DNA of 64,000 nucleotides from Mangrovibacter phragmitis. GTDB taxonomy: Bacteria; Pseudomonadota; Gammaproteobacteria; Enterobacterales; Enterobacteriaceae. The translations under genes and the position numbers were made by a program. The stretch lies in the NCBI RefSeq assembly GCF_001655675.1, contig NZ_LYRP01000001.1:310001-374000 (forward strand), in the 5' to 3' direction. The notes under the pieces were generated by a model that worked only from the letters and a program-made list of their open reading frames with translations, had not been told where the DNA came from and did not search any database. The stretch's first letter is position 1, and each line of letters starts with the position of its first letter. This document shows positions 38,838 to 49,634 of this stretch, piece by piece.

Positions 38838-40472
38838 ATGCCCGTTCCCCGTGTAAGCACAAAGCTGAGCCAGTTTATGGTGCCGCTCATTATGTTGCTG
38901 GCTGTGCTCGGCGCGACCGGAATGGCCACATGCGTATGGTTAAGTCAGGAAATCGTTACCAGCAAATCAGGGATTAAAACAACGGACATCATTCACACAA
39001 AGACATGGCAACTATTACCTTTAATTCCCCTTGCCGAAACCAACAGCCGGAAACTGGCTGAAATCCAGAGTATCTTGTTTTCCACCAGCCTTGGTAAAGC
39101 TGCACGCCATGACAACCAAAAACATCAGTTGGATACATTACAGACTGACTGGCGTTCTTCTTTGTTACCTGCGCTGTTATCTGCAACATCCCCCCAGGCA
39201 GTTACTCCGCAACTTGAAGCTTTCGCAAAAAAGGTTACAGACCTTAATCAGGTTTTTGATGCTCATGCTGCTCAGCACATAAAACAAGCTATTTTGATTC
39301 AAAAATGCCTCGCTGTAATGCTTGCGTTACTTGTCGTGCTAATCATCATGCAATTGCGCATTACCCGCTATGGCAGCAAAAAAACCAGGCAATCACAGTT
39401 GCTCCCCCCTGAGCATGCATCATTTATTAATAACGCAACGGTTCTCTATCGAATTAACCAGATTCTGAATGGTGAAGGTTCGATTTGCCAACGCATCCCA
39501 GGCATTTTATATGAGTTGCAGTCAGTTACGCCGTTACAGAACCTGCAACTGCGTATTTATGAACATGATGAGAATCAACACTATTATGAAGTCAGCTATA
39601 CGGCACAAAAAGAGACAGATTGCCTGAATTGCCCTCGAGGTATTAACCCGGCACCGCTAACTGGTACACCTTTATGCTGGCGCTTACATAATCGCCAGCA
39701 TTTTTACGGTATTTTGCTGGGTGAGTTGCCTGAGTCGGATGAATTATCTGGCGAACACTCGCAATTAATTGAATCTGCAGCATCAGCGATTACAGCAGCT
39801 CTCGCTGTAGAGCAACATCAGGTTCAACAGCAACAATTTCTTCTTATGCAAGAACAATCTGATCTTGCCAAAAACTTGCATGACTCACTGGCCCAGTCAC
39901 TGTCCAGTATGAAAATGCAGGTGGGTGTACTACAAATGCAGAGCAATACACTCGACAACGATGCTCAGACACTTGTCGGCCAGCTACGTCATGAATTAAA
40001 CAGTTCATGGGTACAGATGCGCCAGTTATTGAGCACTTTCCGCCTGAACCTGAATGAACCGGGCCTGAAGACAGCACTGGAAGACTGTTGTGAAGACTTT
40101 AGCCAGCAGTTGGGTTTTCCCGTTTCACTCAATTGGCAGGGTATATCTTCACATATTGCGGAACACCAAATACTCCACCTGATTCATATTGTTCGAGAAG
40201 GGCTGAGTAATGTAGTGCGCCATGCCGATGCAACCGAGGCGAGCATTACTGTTGAGGAGAATAATGGTTGGGTAACACTAACACTCTTTGATAATGGTTC
40301 AGGTATTCCTGAGGACATCAGTGAAAATAGTCACTATGGAATTTTGATTATGCGTGACAGAGCACAAAGCCTGAACGCAAAGTTATCCCTTCAGACACCA
40401 CCTTCTGGTGGCACAAAAATTACTGTTCATTTCCGGGCAGCCAAACGCCACTTGCCCGTTTCGACGCAATAA
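38838..40472 (+). CDS. narX: NarX-type nitrate/nitrite sensor kinase, lacking HAMP
   Basis: Histidine kinase partner of NarL. I start at the ATG at 38838 (MPVPRVSTKLSQFM, 544 residues) by analogy with E. coli. A GTG at 38778 adds 20 residues. Parts: TM1, periplasmic helical domain, TM2 (IQKCLAVMLALLVVLIIMQLR), the NarX cysteine cluster (CLNCPRG), H-box KNLHDSLAQSLSSMKMQ, and ATPase (EGLSNVVRHA, DNGSGIP). Oddities: the HAMP domain and following signalling helix of E. coli NarX (598 residues) are missing. The P-box region reads KTTDIIHTKTWQLL, with His at the nitrate-binding Arg54 position and Gln at the next Arg. Kinase motifs are intact. Confidence 0.9.
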   Translation: MPVPRVSTKLSQFMVPLIMLLAVLGATGMATCVWLSQEIVTSKSGIKTTDIIHTKTWQLLPLIPLAETNSRKLAEIQSILFSTSLGKAARHDNQKHQLDTLQTDWRSSLLPALLSATSPQAVTPQLEAFAKKVTDLNQVFDAHAAQHIKQAILIQKCLAVMLALLVVLIIMQLRITRYGSKKTRQSQLLPPEHASFINNATVLYRINQILNGEGSICQRIPGILYELQSVTPLQNLQLRIYEHDENQHYYEVSYTAQKETDCLNCPRGINPAPLTGTPLCWRLHNRQHFYGILLGELPESDELSGEHSQLIESAASAITAALAVEQHQVQQQQFLLMQEQSDLAKNLHDSLAQSLSSMKMQVGVLQMQSNTLDNDAQTLVGQLRHELNSSWVQMRQLLSTFRLNLNEPGLKTALEDCCEDFSQQLGFPVSLNWQGISSHIAEHQILHLIHIVREGLSNVVRHADATEASITVEENNGWVTLTLFDNGSGIPEDISENSHYGILIMRDRAQSLNAKLSLQTPPSGGTKITVHFRAAKRHLPVSTQ

Positions 40473-40583
40473 ACGTTTAATCACGACTTTTCAGAAACTT
40501 CTGCACTGAATCCGGCATGTTTTCAATCCGGTGCTAAACTGGCTTTAAGCACTTGTTCACTGGATGATTATGTGGAGAAAATA

Positions 40584-41231
40584 ATGGCTGAGGAACCCGC
40601 AACTATTCTGTTGATTGATGACCACCCCATGCTAAGACGTGGTGTAAAGCAACTGATTGGCCTTGCCCCTGATATTCAGGTTATAGGTGAAGCCAGCAGC
40701 GGTGAGCAAGGAATAGCAATGGCAGAATCTCTGGATCCGGATTTAATTCTGTTGGACCTGAATATGCCTGGAATGAATGGACTGGAAACGTTGGATCATC
40801 TGCGCCAGAAATCACTCTCCGGCCGAATCGTTGTATTCACCGTGTCTAATCTTGAAGAGGATGTGGTCCAGGCACTGAAACGCGGAGCAGATGGTTACTT
40901 ACTAAAAGACATGGAACCCGAGGAATTACTGGTCGCATTACAACAGGCGGCTGCCGGTGAGATGGTGTTAAGTGAGACACTGACGCCGATACTCGCCGCC
41001 AGTTTGCGCAACAACCGTAATGGTGCAGAGCGCGATGTCAACCAACTGACGCCCAGAGAACAGGATATTTTACGGCTGATAGCACAAGGGCTACCCAACA
41101 AGTTGATAGCCCGCCAGCTTGATATCACCGAAAGTACCGTAAAGGTTCACGTTAAACACTTGCTGAAAAAGATGAAACTCAAATCACGGGTTGAAGCCGC
41201 AGTATGGGTACATCAGGACAGAGTCTTCTAA
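40584..41231 (+). CDS. narL: Response regulator NarL
   Basis: Activates or represses anaerobic respiration and fermentation genes when phosphorylated. The 215 residues are near identical to E. coli NarL: receiver with IDDHPM acidic pocket, phospho-Asp in [13 protein letters not shown] and Lys in YLLKDME; LuxR-type helix-turn-helix [35 protein letters not shown]. The ATG at 40584 follows GGAG and is preferred to the GTG at 40572. The stop overlaps the convergent ychO stop by a few bases. Confidence 0.96.
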   Translation: MAEEPATILLIDDHPMLRRGVKQLIGLAPDIQVIGEASSGEQGIAMAESLDPDLILLDLNMPGMNGLETLDHLRQKSLSGRIVVFTVSNLEEDVVQALKRGADGYLLKDMEPEELLVALQQAAAGEMVLSETLTPILAASLRNNRNGAERDVNQLTPREQDILRLIAQGLPNKLIARQLDITESTVKVHVKHLLKKMKLKSRVEAAVWVHQDRVF

Positions 41232-42643
41232 TTTTCTTCTGGTATTAATTTATACGTCGTTGAAGTATCAGGAAGATCGGCGGTTACCGGTGGTGTCAGT
41301 TTAAGCGTTATCCAGTTGGAGGTAACTTTCTGTCCCTTGGTATCTTCAATGATAACTGACAGCCGCCACTGGTTAGTTGCACCTTCTGCATCGTCCCAGT
41401 GCGGCATTATTACCGTCCAGCCAGTAGTGCTGAGACGTTTTGCAGGCGCAGTCAGACTCAGTGCCTGGGTATCCCCCTGCCAGCTAATATTACGAATACT
41501 ATAGCGGTTGCGTAGTTCAATCTTGAGGCTGACAGTCTCACCCGGCTGGAGATCCCACGGTGGAGTGGCCAGCCAGGCACTTAGCGTTTTACGCTGCTTA
41601 TATTCCAGCACCGGAATATTATTACGTTCTGGCGCATCATAGCGGCTCCCGCGTAAAGACTGTACTGTCGCCACTTCATCTGCAGAAAGCTGCCTGCCCA
41701 GTGCCACACCAAACCGGTAGTTAATCTTCAGCCCCAGATTGTTCTGCACTTCACCATTTTCACCCTGCTTATGTTGGGCGGTTAATGTCAGTAGTGGCAC
41801 AGGAGTATAATTCAGCCCAACATTAACCGCATAAGGGTTATGGTAACCGGTACCACTGTCGAACAGATCTACATGTTGACCAAAATATTGCTCAAAGCTC
41901 AGTGTAGTGCTGATGTGGTGATAAAAAGGTAACCATGCACGGGCATTGATATCATAACCCCGGGCAAGCCTGCGGCTTCGTGTAGCACTACTGTTGCTCC
42001 ACCCGGTCAAGGGATAGTAATAATTAGCTGAAAGACGCAGAGACTGCCCCCAAAGTTCAGCACCCAACCCGCCACGTTGTGCGTGCCCGTGCATTAATAA
42101 ATCATAAAATGAGTTATAACCAACCAGCCAGTTGCCTTCACTCCAGCGCTGCCCTATTCCGGCATTGCCCACCACGCCTTCATCCTGGTCGCTAATACTC
42201 AATTGTGTCCATGTCAGGCCTTGTGCATCTTCGTTCCACGGGGTAAACAGCGCCCCCTGAGTACCGGCAAAATTTCCGTCCTGATCAACCAACAGACTGA
42301 AACTTGCCTGCCCTGCCGGAGCAAGCAGACTTTGTGCTTCTTTTGCTACCCGGGAAGAAATGTAAGAACGCGCATTATCAAATGCCCAGTCTTTGAAAAT
42401 AACCGATGAATTATCAGTAGACGTATCGCTCGCGGAGCTCAGCCCTTTAAGATACTGAGAGAGTGTTTGTTCAAATTCACTTTGAGAGGTAGTAGTACCA
42501 CCGAGGTCGGGCAAATTTTCCCCGGCTGGAACACTCTGTGACCCCGTATAAACGGTTTCAGTCGCAGCGCCTGCATTACCTGCCCACCAGGGAAGGCCAG
42601 TCAGCAAAAAAGTCGAACAGAAAAAAGAATAAAAACGCATCAA
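41228..42643 (-). CDS. ychO: Inverse autotransporter beta-barrel protein YchO
   Basis: 471-residue relative of the intimin/invasin translocator. Signal peptide of about 26 residues ending GNAGA, beta-barrel ([70 protein letters not shown]) and a single C-terminal Ig-like domain ([20 protein letters not shown]...). There is no long adhesive repeat passenger. It aligns along its length with E. coli YchO, so it is complete. The role in adhesion or motility is uncertain. The minus TAG (41228-41230) overlaps the narL TAA (41229-41231). Confidence 0.93.
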   Translation of the reverse strand: MMRFYSFFCSTFLLTGLPWWAGNAGAATETVYTGSQSVPAGENLPDLGGTTTSQSEFEQTLSQYLKGLSSASDTSTDNSSVIFKDWAFDNARSYISSRVAKEAQSLLAPAGQASFSLLVDQDGNFAGTQGALFTPWNEDAQGLTWTQLSISDQDEGVVGNAGIGQRWSEGNWLVGYNSFYDLLMHGHAQRGGLGAELWGQSLRLSANYYYPLTGWSNSSATRSRRLARGYDINARAWLPFYHHISTTLSFEQYFGQHVDLFDSGTGYHNPYAVNVGLNYTPVPLLTLTAQHKQGENGEVQNNLGLKINYRFGVALGRQLSADEVATVQSLRGSRYDAPERNNIPVLEYKQRKTLSAWLATPPWDLQPGETVSLKIELRNRYSIRNISWQGDTQALSLTAPAKRLSTTGWTVIMPHWDDAEGATNQWRLSVIIEDTKGQKVTSNWITLKLTPPVTADLPDTSTTYKLIPEEN

Positions 42644-42804
42644 TCAGCTACAGCTGTAATCCAGCCCGTTATACCCGTTTTAAAGATAAAGGAAGAGTTC
42701 TTCACTTTTATGACTCCGCGTCAAAGTACCAGTTTACTGGCAAGGACTATCATCATGCCATACAGATAATTCCAGAAACAATGCCTGAACCAGAGGGAAG
42801 TGTG

Positions 42805-43158
42805 ATGCAAAAGATTACCCTGATTGCAAATGGCGCTGCTTATGGCAGTGAATCACTGTTTAACTGCCTGCGCCTGGCGATTGCATTGAGTGAGCAACAA
42901 TCGCCGCCAGCGCTTAAACTGTTTTTGATGTCTGACGCGGTTACCGCTGGTCTGCGCCAGCAAAACCCGGCAGAAGGCTACAATATTCAGCAAATGCTGG
43001 AGATCCTGACCGCACAAAACATTCCGGTACGCTTATGTAAAACCTGTGCCGACGGGCGTGGTGTAAGCGCATTACCGCTTATTGACGGTATTGAGGTCGG
43101 AACCCTGGTTGAGCTGGCAAAATGGGTGCTGGAGGCGGATAAGGTGTTGACTTTTTGA
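42805..43158 (+). CDS. ychN: DsrE-family protein YchN
   Basis: 117-residue homohexameric DsrE/TusD-like fold of unknown function, same length as E. coli YchN. The conserved cysteine lies in VRLCKTCADGRGVS. Other marks: ANGAAYGSESLFNCLRLA and GYNIQQMLEILTAQN. The start at 42805 follows GAGGGAAG. The frame is open back to 42538, but that part overlaps ychO and is not homologous. Sulfur-relay function is possible but unproven. Confidence 0.95.
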   Translation: MQKITLIANGAAYGSESLFNCLRLAIALSEQQSPPALKLFLMSDAVTAGLRQQNPAEGYNIQQMLEILTAQNIPVRLCKTCADGRGVSALPLIDGIEVGTLVELAKWVLEADKVLTF

Positions 43159-43202
43159 AGAAATGCTACGCAAGTAGTACACCTGGTACTACCAGAGAGG
43201 TC

Positions 43203-43230
43203 TCAAGTTTCCTTTAAAGTTGGCCGATAC
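43203..43230 (+). promoter_or_regulatory. Sigma-28-like promoter of the dCache chemoreceptor
   Basis: TCAAGTTT (43203-43210), 12 bases, GCCGATAC (43223-43230): 7 of 8 bases match at each element of the FliA consensus TAAAGTTT-N11-GCCGATAA, with one extra spacer base. It lies 32 bases before the ATG. Confidence 0.65.
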
Positions 43231-43262
43231 TATGCAAAACAACGCAGTAAAGGCCAACCAAC

Positions 43263-45053
43263 ATGATAAATTCAATTCGCGCAAGAATTTTGCTGGCTGC
43301 AACAGGATGTTTAGTTATTGCCCTGATATTAAATACGGTCATTAACTACCAGGTCACTCGCAAGGATAATATCAATCAAATAAACCAAATACTGCAGAGT
43401 ACAGCGGACAGCCATACTTTGGCTATCCATGACTGGGTCAACAGCAAACTGACTATGATTTCATCCCTTCAGTCAGTAGCATTACAAAGTGATCCCCTGC
43501 CTTTTTTCCGGCAAGTCGCCGCTGCTGGCGGTTTTACCAACGTGTATGTTGGGTATGCCAATAAAACAGCGAAGTTTACCGACCCAACCGGTGTGCCAGC
43601 AGATTACGATCCAACTGCCCGCCCGTGGTATAAACAAGCTGTCGCCGCCAATGCACCTATTGTAACCGCCCCTTATGTTGATGCAGGTTCAGGTAAACTG
43701 GTGGTGTCTTTCGCCGTTCCCGTTAGTGCAAATGGCCAGATAGAAGCTGTCGTTGCCGGGGATGTTTCCATGGATACCGTTGTGAATAATGTTCGCAGTA
43801 TTCACCCCACAGCTAACAGTTCCGGGATGCTGGTCAACCAGGACGGAACCTTGATTGCTGCCACCAATGCCAACCTTGCGCTGAAACCGTTCGATAACCT
43901 GGTTAGTGGTATTTCATTTGCCGCATTACGCCAGGCAAAAACCCTGGAACAGGGACGTATTGATGGTGCGAGTAAGTATTTATCGGCGGAGCAAATTGGC
44001 GGTACACAATGGTATCTGGTGGTTGCACTGGATCAACAGGATGCCACTGCGGGTATGAGGGCACTCTTGAAAGGCTCTGCACTGGCTTTACTGATACTGG
44101 CTGTGATATCTGCCGGGCTGATGCATACACTGGTTTCAACAGTATTAAAACGGTTATCTTCAATTCGTGATGCCATGCGCTCAATCAGCAATGGCACGAA
44201 TGATCTTTCACAACGCCTGCCGGATACAGGTAATGATGAAGTGTCGCAAATTGCCCATGCTTTCAATGCATTCTGTGACAAACTGGCCGGGGCTATGGAA
44301 CAAATCCGCGAATCCAGTGCATCAGTGAAAATCGCTGCCAATGAAATTGCCGCAGGCAATCAGGACCTGTCGACACGCACCGAACAGGCGGCCTCCAGTC
44401 TGCGTGAAACTGCCAGTGCGGTTGAACAAATTTCCGCATCAGTATCCAACTCAACAGATGCAGCAGCACAGGCCAACCAGCAAGCAACAGCAGCGTCTCA
44501 GGCAGCTGGCCGGGGCGGTGAGGTTGTCGCTCAGGCAATCTCAACCATGCAACAGATTGAAGATGCTTCCCAGCGTATTGGGCAAATTACCAGTGTGATT
44601 GATGGTATAGCATTCCAGACCAATATTCTGGCTTTAAATGCTGCAGTGGAAGCGGCGCGCGCAGGAGAACAAGGGCGTGGATTTGCCGTTGTAGCTGGTG
44701 AAGTACGTAGCCTTGCACAACGCAGTGCTCAGGCGGCAAAAGAGATAAAATCACTGATTGAAGATACAACACAGTGTGTTGAAAGCGGGGCGCATTTTGT
44801 AAGACTGGCAGGTAACAGCATGGAGGAAGTAGCAGGAGGCATTACCAACGTATCAGGAATTATGCGTGAAATCACCATTGCCACCAGCGAACAAATGCTT
44901 GGTATTCAGGAAATTAACCAGGCCGTTACCCGTCTTGATCAGATGGTACAACAAAACGCTGAACTGGTCGTCGAATCCGCCGCCGCCGCGGATGCCCTGC
45001 AAATGCAGGCTGGCGAACTGGCGGAAACAGCCAGCCTGTTCCGAATTAAATAA
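43263..45053 (+). CDS. Amino-acid chemoreceptor (dCache_1 MCP)
   Basis: 596-residue chemoreceptor: TM1 about 8-28, periplasmic double-Cache sensor, TM2 about 272-292, HAMP, and signalling hairpin with [39 protein letters not shown]. In the distal Cache module Tyr115, Arg120, Trp122, Tyr123, Asp140 and Asp167 have the identity and spacing of the universal amino-acid-binding motif described for PctA-like receptors (+2, +3, +20, +47 from Arg). Amino acid ligands are therefore likely. No C-terminal CheR-binding pentapeptide. The gene lies between ychN and chaC, where E. coli has none. Confidence 0.94.
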   Translation: MINSIRARILLAATGCLVIALILNTVINYQVTRKDNINQINQILQSTADSHTLAIHDWVNSKLTMISSLQSVALQSDPLPFFRQVAAAGGFTNVYVGYANKTAKFTDPTGVPADYDPTARPWYKQAVAANAPIVTAPYVDAGSGKLVVSFAVPVSANGQIEAVVAGDVSMDTVVNNVRSIHPTANSSGMLVNQDGTLIAATNANLALKPFDNLVSGISFAALRQAKTLEQGRIDGASKYLSAEQIGGTQWYLVVALDQQDATAGMRALLKGSALALLILAVISAGLMHTLVSTVLKRLSSIRDAMRSISNGTNDLSQRLPDTGNDEVSQIAHAFNAFCDKLAGAMEQIRESSASVKIAANEIAAGNQDLSTRTEQAASSLRETASAVEQISASVSNSTDAAAQANQQATAASQAAGRGGEVVAQAISTMQQIEDASQRIGQITSVIDGIAFQTNILALNAAVEAARAGEQGRGFAVVAGEVRSLAQRSAQAAKEIKSLIEDTTQCVESGAHFVRLAGNSMEEVAGGITNVSGIMREITIATSEQMLGIQEINQAVTRLDQMVQQNAELVVESAAAADALQMQAGELAETASLFRIK

Positions 45054-45057
45054 CGTT

Positions 45058-45096
45058 ATTCAGCCAGTCACTGGTGGTATTTTGCGCTGGCTGAAT
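45058..45096 (+). terminator. Possible hairpin terminator after chemoreceptor
   Basis: ATTCAGCCAG and CTGGCTGAAT form a perfect 10-bp stem with a 19-base loop just after the stop, but no T-run follows, so termination is uncertain. Confidence 0.4.
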
Positions 45097-45273
45097 TGAT
45101 TCAAGCATATTGTCATTAAAGTTTAAGCATTACATTTTTATTTGATCAAAATCAGAAATTCCCGGCGCACTCTTTGGTGTTATGAGGCGAGTGATTTGTG
45201 AGCAAACTCACGTATCGGGGGGACGAATCAGACACGGAGGTCTGTTAATTTATTCTGATGGGGTCAACTAATA

Positions 45274-45519
45274 ATGGCTGTGGTAAAGACTACTTTGAAA
45301 CTGTTTGGCGGCGATACTGTCATAGTACGTTGCTCAGACAATTGTCACATTCATCTGAGTGCAAATGATTGCGGGCGGACCGGGATTGATGCAGAGATCA
45401 TGAGCGTTCAAAACCGTAATACTGCTTACCTTGCGGTACCTTTTAGCGGTATCTGGAATGTGCTGATTGACAGCCACAGCCAGTCGCTGGAGCATGCGAT
45501 TAGCTACGTACCCGCTTAA
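45274..45519 (+). CDS. DUF1883-like small protein
   Basis: 81-residue beta-rich protein. The core GDTVIVRCSDNCHIHLSAND...YLAVPFSGIWNVLIDSHS...ISYVPA resembles the DUF1883 family (VxVxxxxxxNVxL...VPxxGxWNVxxD), which appears as small stand-alone proteins and next to TIR or GYF domains. No signal or membrane segment. Function unknown. The ribosome site is weak (GGGG about 9 bases upstream). It occupies the position where E. coli carries chaB between chaC and chaA neighbours, but is unrelated to ChaB. Confidence 0.65.
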   Translation: MAVVKTTLKLFGGDTVIVRCSDNCHIHLSANDCGRTGIDAEIMSVQNRNTAYLAVPFSGIWNVLIDSHSQSLEHAISYVPA

Positions 45520-45596
45520 TCAGCGACCAGTATTACAGGCTTGCATGTGTTTCATGCCGGGGTGAGACCCGGCATTTTACTGTACAGGCACAGCGA

Positions 45597-46262
45597 TTAA
45601 GCACCAGGCTGGTGCAATGCCTGCACAAGGTAATTAAGCCGCTCCATATTTTCATCAACAATACCCATTTTCTGGCACTGCTGTGCAAGGGAAAACAAGT
45701 ATTGGGCGTTGGTTCCCAGCGGCCCACTGGCCCCCGCAATTAAAGGTGCAATTACTTCTGGCCGGGTATCCCCTTCAAACAACGGATGCTGTGCGTCCAT
45801 GATGAAAACCAGGGCATCAATGTCACGCCCGTCATCCAGAGCAATATGGCACCAGGTTGGCAGATAACACCCGGTTATCATTTCCCGCTTCCAGAGTAGC
45901 GGTAGTTCAGCATCCAGTTCAGTTTCCGGGATGCGATAGGCCATACCTATGGTTTCGCCTCCTTCGCGCAGCGCCAGCATTCTGCCGGGTTTACAGGCAG
46001 TTCCGCGTCCAGCTGTAAGACGTAAACAAAATGCACGGTGCCAGCCCGTTAATTTGCCGGCGCGCACATCGTCAAATTCAAACGCGGGATTCCACATCAG
46101 AGAACCATAACCAAAGATCCACACAGCACCGCGTCCCGGGCGACGTGCCAGTGTCTCACATAGTGATGCCTGCCGCTGCTCACCCGTCCATAACAGTGTT
46201 TCATCAATATCACCGAACGCGGTACGGCAATCTGCTTTTAATAAAAAATCTCGCGTTAACAC
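45597..46262 (-). CDS. chaC: Glutathione-specific gamma-glutamylcyclotransferase ChaC
   Basis: Degrades glutathione to 5-oxoproline and Cys-Gly. The 221 residues carry the cyclotransferase loop VWIFGYGSLMWNPAFEF and LTAGRGTACKPGRMLALREGGE, with the catalytic Glu in the central barrel. The GTG start at 46262 is supported by GGAGGG 7 bases upstream. E. coli ChaC starts about 16 residues earlier. It is divergent from chaA. ChaB is absent here. Confidence 0.93.
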   Translation of the reverse strand: MLTRDFLLKADCRTAFGDIDETLLWTGEQRQASLCETLARRPGRGAVWIFGYGSLMWNPAFEFDDVRAGKLTGWHRAFCLRLTAGRGTACKPGRMLALREGGETIGMAYRIPETELDAELPLLWKREMITGCYLPTWCHIALDDGRDIDALVFIMDAQHPLFEGDTRPEVIAPLIAGASGPLGTNAQYLFSLAQQCQKMGIVDENMERLNYLVQALHQPGA

Positions 46263-46763
46263 AATACCCTCCTACCACCAACTGCACAGAATCAACAAAC
46301 TGCATCAAATAATCCTGTCGTTTCTGTTTACGCCATCTGTACTAAACAACTCTGCTCACAACGCTCCTGACAACTGTGTAAAATATGCAAAACACATACC
46401 CGAAATCAGACATCACTATGAGGAAGCGGTTTTAGTTGATATCGGCTTTTTTTTCTGCGCCTCCAGTGCGCTTAATCAAAAAAACACAGATACACTATCA
46501 AAACAGGGCAACGCGTTGAGACTTGATCGTTTTTTCATATTGAGCAGGCAGCGAAACCTTGCATTTGATCACTGATAACCATCAGGTAAAACAGAGTAAA
46601 TATGGCAAATTTTCCCTGTCATTCTGTTAAGTTAGCGCTTTTTGCATGCGAATAAATACGGAACAAGATAATTCAATGTCCGGGCCTTTTTGTCACCTGC
46701 AATTGTCATGATACCGGGCCTGTGTCAGTCAGTTTTGGGTCCAACACGTTAAGGAAGTTAGTT
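46263..46763. other. chaC-chaA divergent intergenic region
   Basis: 501 bases with no recognisable gene. AT-rich, several poly-T/A tracts. A minus frame at 46706-47068 is antisense to chaA and is a shadow. It probably holds both promoters. Confidence 0.4.
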
Positions 46764-47861
46764 ATGGGAAACCAGGATGTAGTAAAAACCCGCCATAAAG
46801 AGACATCACTGCTGATGCCGTTAATTGCGGTTGGCGTGTTGTTTTTTTGGGGATCAACCACCAACTTAACTGCAATAATCGGCATTAACATGCTTGCCCT
46901 TGCAGGTATCCTGTTTAGTGCATTTAGTGTTGTACGCCATGCTGATGTGCTGGCGCATCGTCTGGGTGAACCTTTGGGTTCGCTGATCCTGACGTTATCT
47001 GTTGTTATTCTGGAAGTCAGCCTGATATCCGCGTTAATGGCTACAGGAGACGCTGCGCCAACGCTCATGCGGGATACGCTCTATTCCATCATCATGATTG
47101 TTACGGGTGGGCTGGTCGGTTTTTCCCTGCTGCTAGGCGGGAATAAATTTGCTACCCAACATGTAAACCTGTATGGCATTAAGCAGTATTTGATGGCGAT
47201 ACTCCCCCTTGCCGTCATTGTTCTTATCTTTCCTGCTGCATTACCCGGCGGTGACTTTACCACTGGCCAGATGCTCATCATTGCGTTAATCTCGGCAGCA
47301 ATGTATGGCATTTTTTTACTGATCCAGACCCGCACACACCAGAGCCTGTTTGTCTATGAACACGAAGATGACAGTGACGATGATGATCCGCATCACGGTA
47401 AACCCTCTGCGCACAGTAATATCTGGCATGCCTGCTGGCTGCTCGTTCACCTGATTGCAGTTATTTCAGTCACCAAACTGAACGCCGTTCCTTTGGAAGG
47501 ATTACTGACTCATCTGAATGCCCCTGTGGCTTTTACCGGTTTTTTAGTCGCGCTGTTGATTTTGTCGCCTGAAGGGCTTGGTGCTATCAAAGCGGTGCTG
47601 AATAACCAGGTTCAGCGGGCGATGAATTTGTTCTTTGGCTCAGTTCTGGCAACTATTTCTCTGACAGTGCCAACAGTAACGATCATTTCTCTGCTCACTG
47701 GCCACGCACTGACTTTCGCCCTCGGGTTGCCAGAAATTGTGGTGATGTCCACGGTGCTGGTGTTATGCCAGGTATCTTTCTCTACCGGGCGAACCAATGT
47801 GCTGAATGGCTCCGCGCATTTAGCGCTATTTTTAACCTATTTGATGACTATTTTCGCCTGA
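46764..47861 (+). CDS. chaA: Na+(K+,Ca2+)/H+ antiporter ChaA
   Basis: Inner-membrane cation/proton antiporter of the CaCA superfamily, active at alkaline pH and in salt. 365 residues, eleven or so hydrophobic segments, two alpha-repeat motifs (GSLILTLSVVILEVSLISALMA and SPEGLGAIKAVLNNQVQRAMNLFFGS) and a central cytosolic loop YEHEDDSDDDDPHHGKP rich in acidic and His residues. The ATG at 46764 follows AAGGA. The 14-residue extension to 46722 is not conserved. Confidence 0.96.
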   Translation: MGNQDVVKTRHKETSLLMPLIAVGVLFFWGSTTNLTAIIGINMLALAGILFSAFSVVRHADVLAHRLGEPLGSLILTLSVVILEVSLISALMATGDAAPTLMRDTLYSIIMIVTGGLVGFSLLLGGNKFATQHVNLYGIKQYLMAILPLAVIVLIFPAALPGGDFTTGQMLIIALISAAMYGIFLLIQTRTHQSLFVYEHEDDSDDDDPHHGKPSAHSNIWHACWLLVHLIAVISVTKLNAVPLEGLLTHLNAPVAFTGFLVALLILSPEGLGAIKAVLNNQVQRAMNLFFGSVLATISLTVPTVTIISLLTGHALTFALGLPEIVVMSTVLVLCQVSFSTGRTNVLNGSAHLALFLTYLMTIFA

Positions 47862-47876
47862 ACATTCCCCGATAAA

Positions 47877-47913
47877 AAAACCCCGCCGGCAGGTGCTGTT
47901 GCGGGGTTTTATT
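47877..47913. terminator. chaA/kdsA bidirectional terminator
   Basis: AAAACCCCGC (47877-47886) pairs with GCGGGGTTTT (47901-47910). An A-run before and T's after let it serve both convergent genes. Confidence 0.9.
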
Positions 47914-47930
47914 TTGGATTTGAGCAGAAC

Positions 47931-48794
<864 letters not shown>

Positions 48795-48824
48795 TTATTG
48801 AAGGTTTAAGCCACAGCATGAACG

Positions 48825-49634
48825 TTAATGCAACGTCACTTGCTTGTGGGAAAGAGTATTTATTTGAGCGCGGATCATCTCGCTTACCGGGTCTTCAGGG
48901 CACTGTTCAACAAAATAGTTCAAATCGTTAAGTGCTATATGCTCACAATCAAGTTGTGCATAAATCAGCCCCCGGTCACGAATTTCATACGGGTCTTCCG
49001 GGTTGAACTGCAATAACACTTCGCTGGCCCTGAGTGCCAAAATCAGTTGCTGCTCTTCCATCAACGCAGTTTTCAGCGTGTAGAGCATTTTATTAATAAC
49101 CTGCACATTATCCGCTTCGGTAAGGTCATCTTCGAATAATTGCGCCATGGGGCTGATGTTACCTTTAAGCCAGACATCCAGGGTATGCCGGTCCAGATGT
49201 TCACCGTTAAAAGGGTTAATCAGCATCATATCGCCGTCCATCCAGTCAGCCCGCAAGATAAGTTGAGTTGGGAACACAACCGGCATCAAAGGCAGAGCGA
49301 GTTGCTCAGCAAGCCATAGCAAAATAGCCCCCAGCGCCACCGCACTCCCCTGCCTGTTTTTCAGGACATTATCCAGCCACAATGCGTCTGACAGCCGATA
49401 AACACCGCCTGCATCTTTAAAGCCCCACTCACCGTAAAACAGAGCAAGCAATTTTTCCATTTGCCGATCGGCATCCCAGCCCATGCTAATTTCTTCGCGC
49501 GCCTGGCTAACCAGTGTATCGAGTTGTTGCTGAACTTCCCATGACGGAAAATCATCGCGTATTAATTGAGAAATCAGAATCATACCATCACATAACGAGG
49601 TGTGATTAAACTCGAAATTGTCTAACAACTTCAT
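48825..49634 (-). CDS. ychA: SirB1 family protein YchA
   Basis: 269-residue protein with an N-terminal transglutaminase-like SirB1 domain (GSAVALGAILLWLAEQLALPLMPV...) and a C-terminal TPR-like part (ALRASEVLLQFNPEDPYEIRDRGLIYAQLD). Function unknown; the name comes from a Salmonella invasion-regulator screen. Its ATG overlaps the ychQ stop by 4 bases. Confidence 0.94.
   Translation of the reverse strand: MKLLDNFEFNHTSLCDGMILISQLIRDDFPSWEVQQQLDTLVSQAREEISMGWDADRQMEKLLALFYGEWGFKDAGGVYRLSDALWLDNVLKNRQGSAVALGAILLWLAEQLALPLMPVVFPTQLILRADWMDGDMMLINPFNGEHLDRHTLDVWLKGNISPMAQLFEDDLTEADNVQVINKMLYTLKTALMEEQQLILALRASEVLLQFNPEDPYEIRDRGLIYAQLDCEHIALNDLNYFVEQCPEDPVSEMIRAQINTLSHKQVTLH

Noticed and set aside
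41228-42643. ychO as an intimin/invasin virulence adhesin
   Set aside because: It has the translocator barrel and only one Ig-like domain, matching the conserved housekeeping YchO, with no repeat passenger or lectin domain.
46706-47068. 120-codon minus-strand frame
   Set aside because: Antisense to the well-supported chaA coding sequence.
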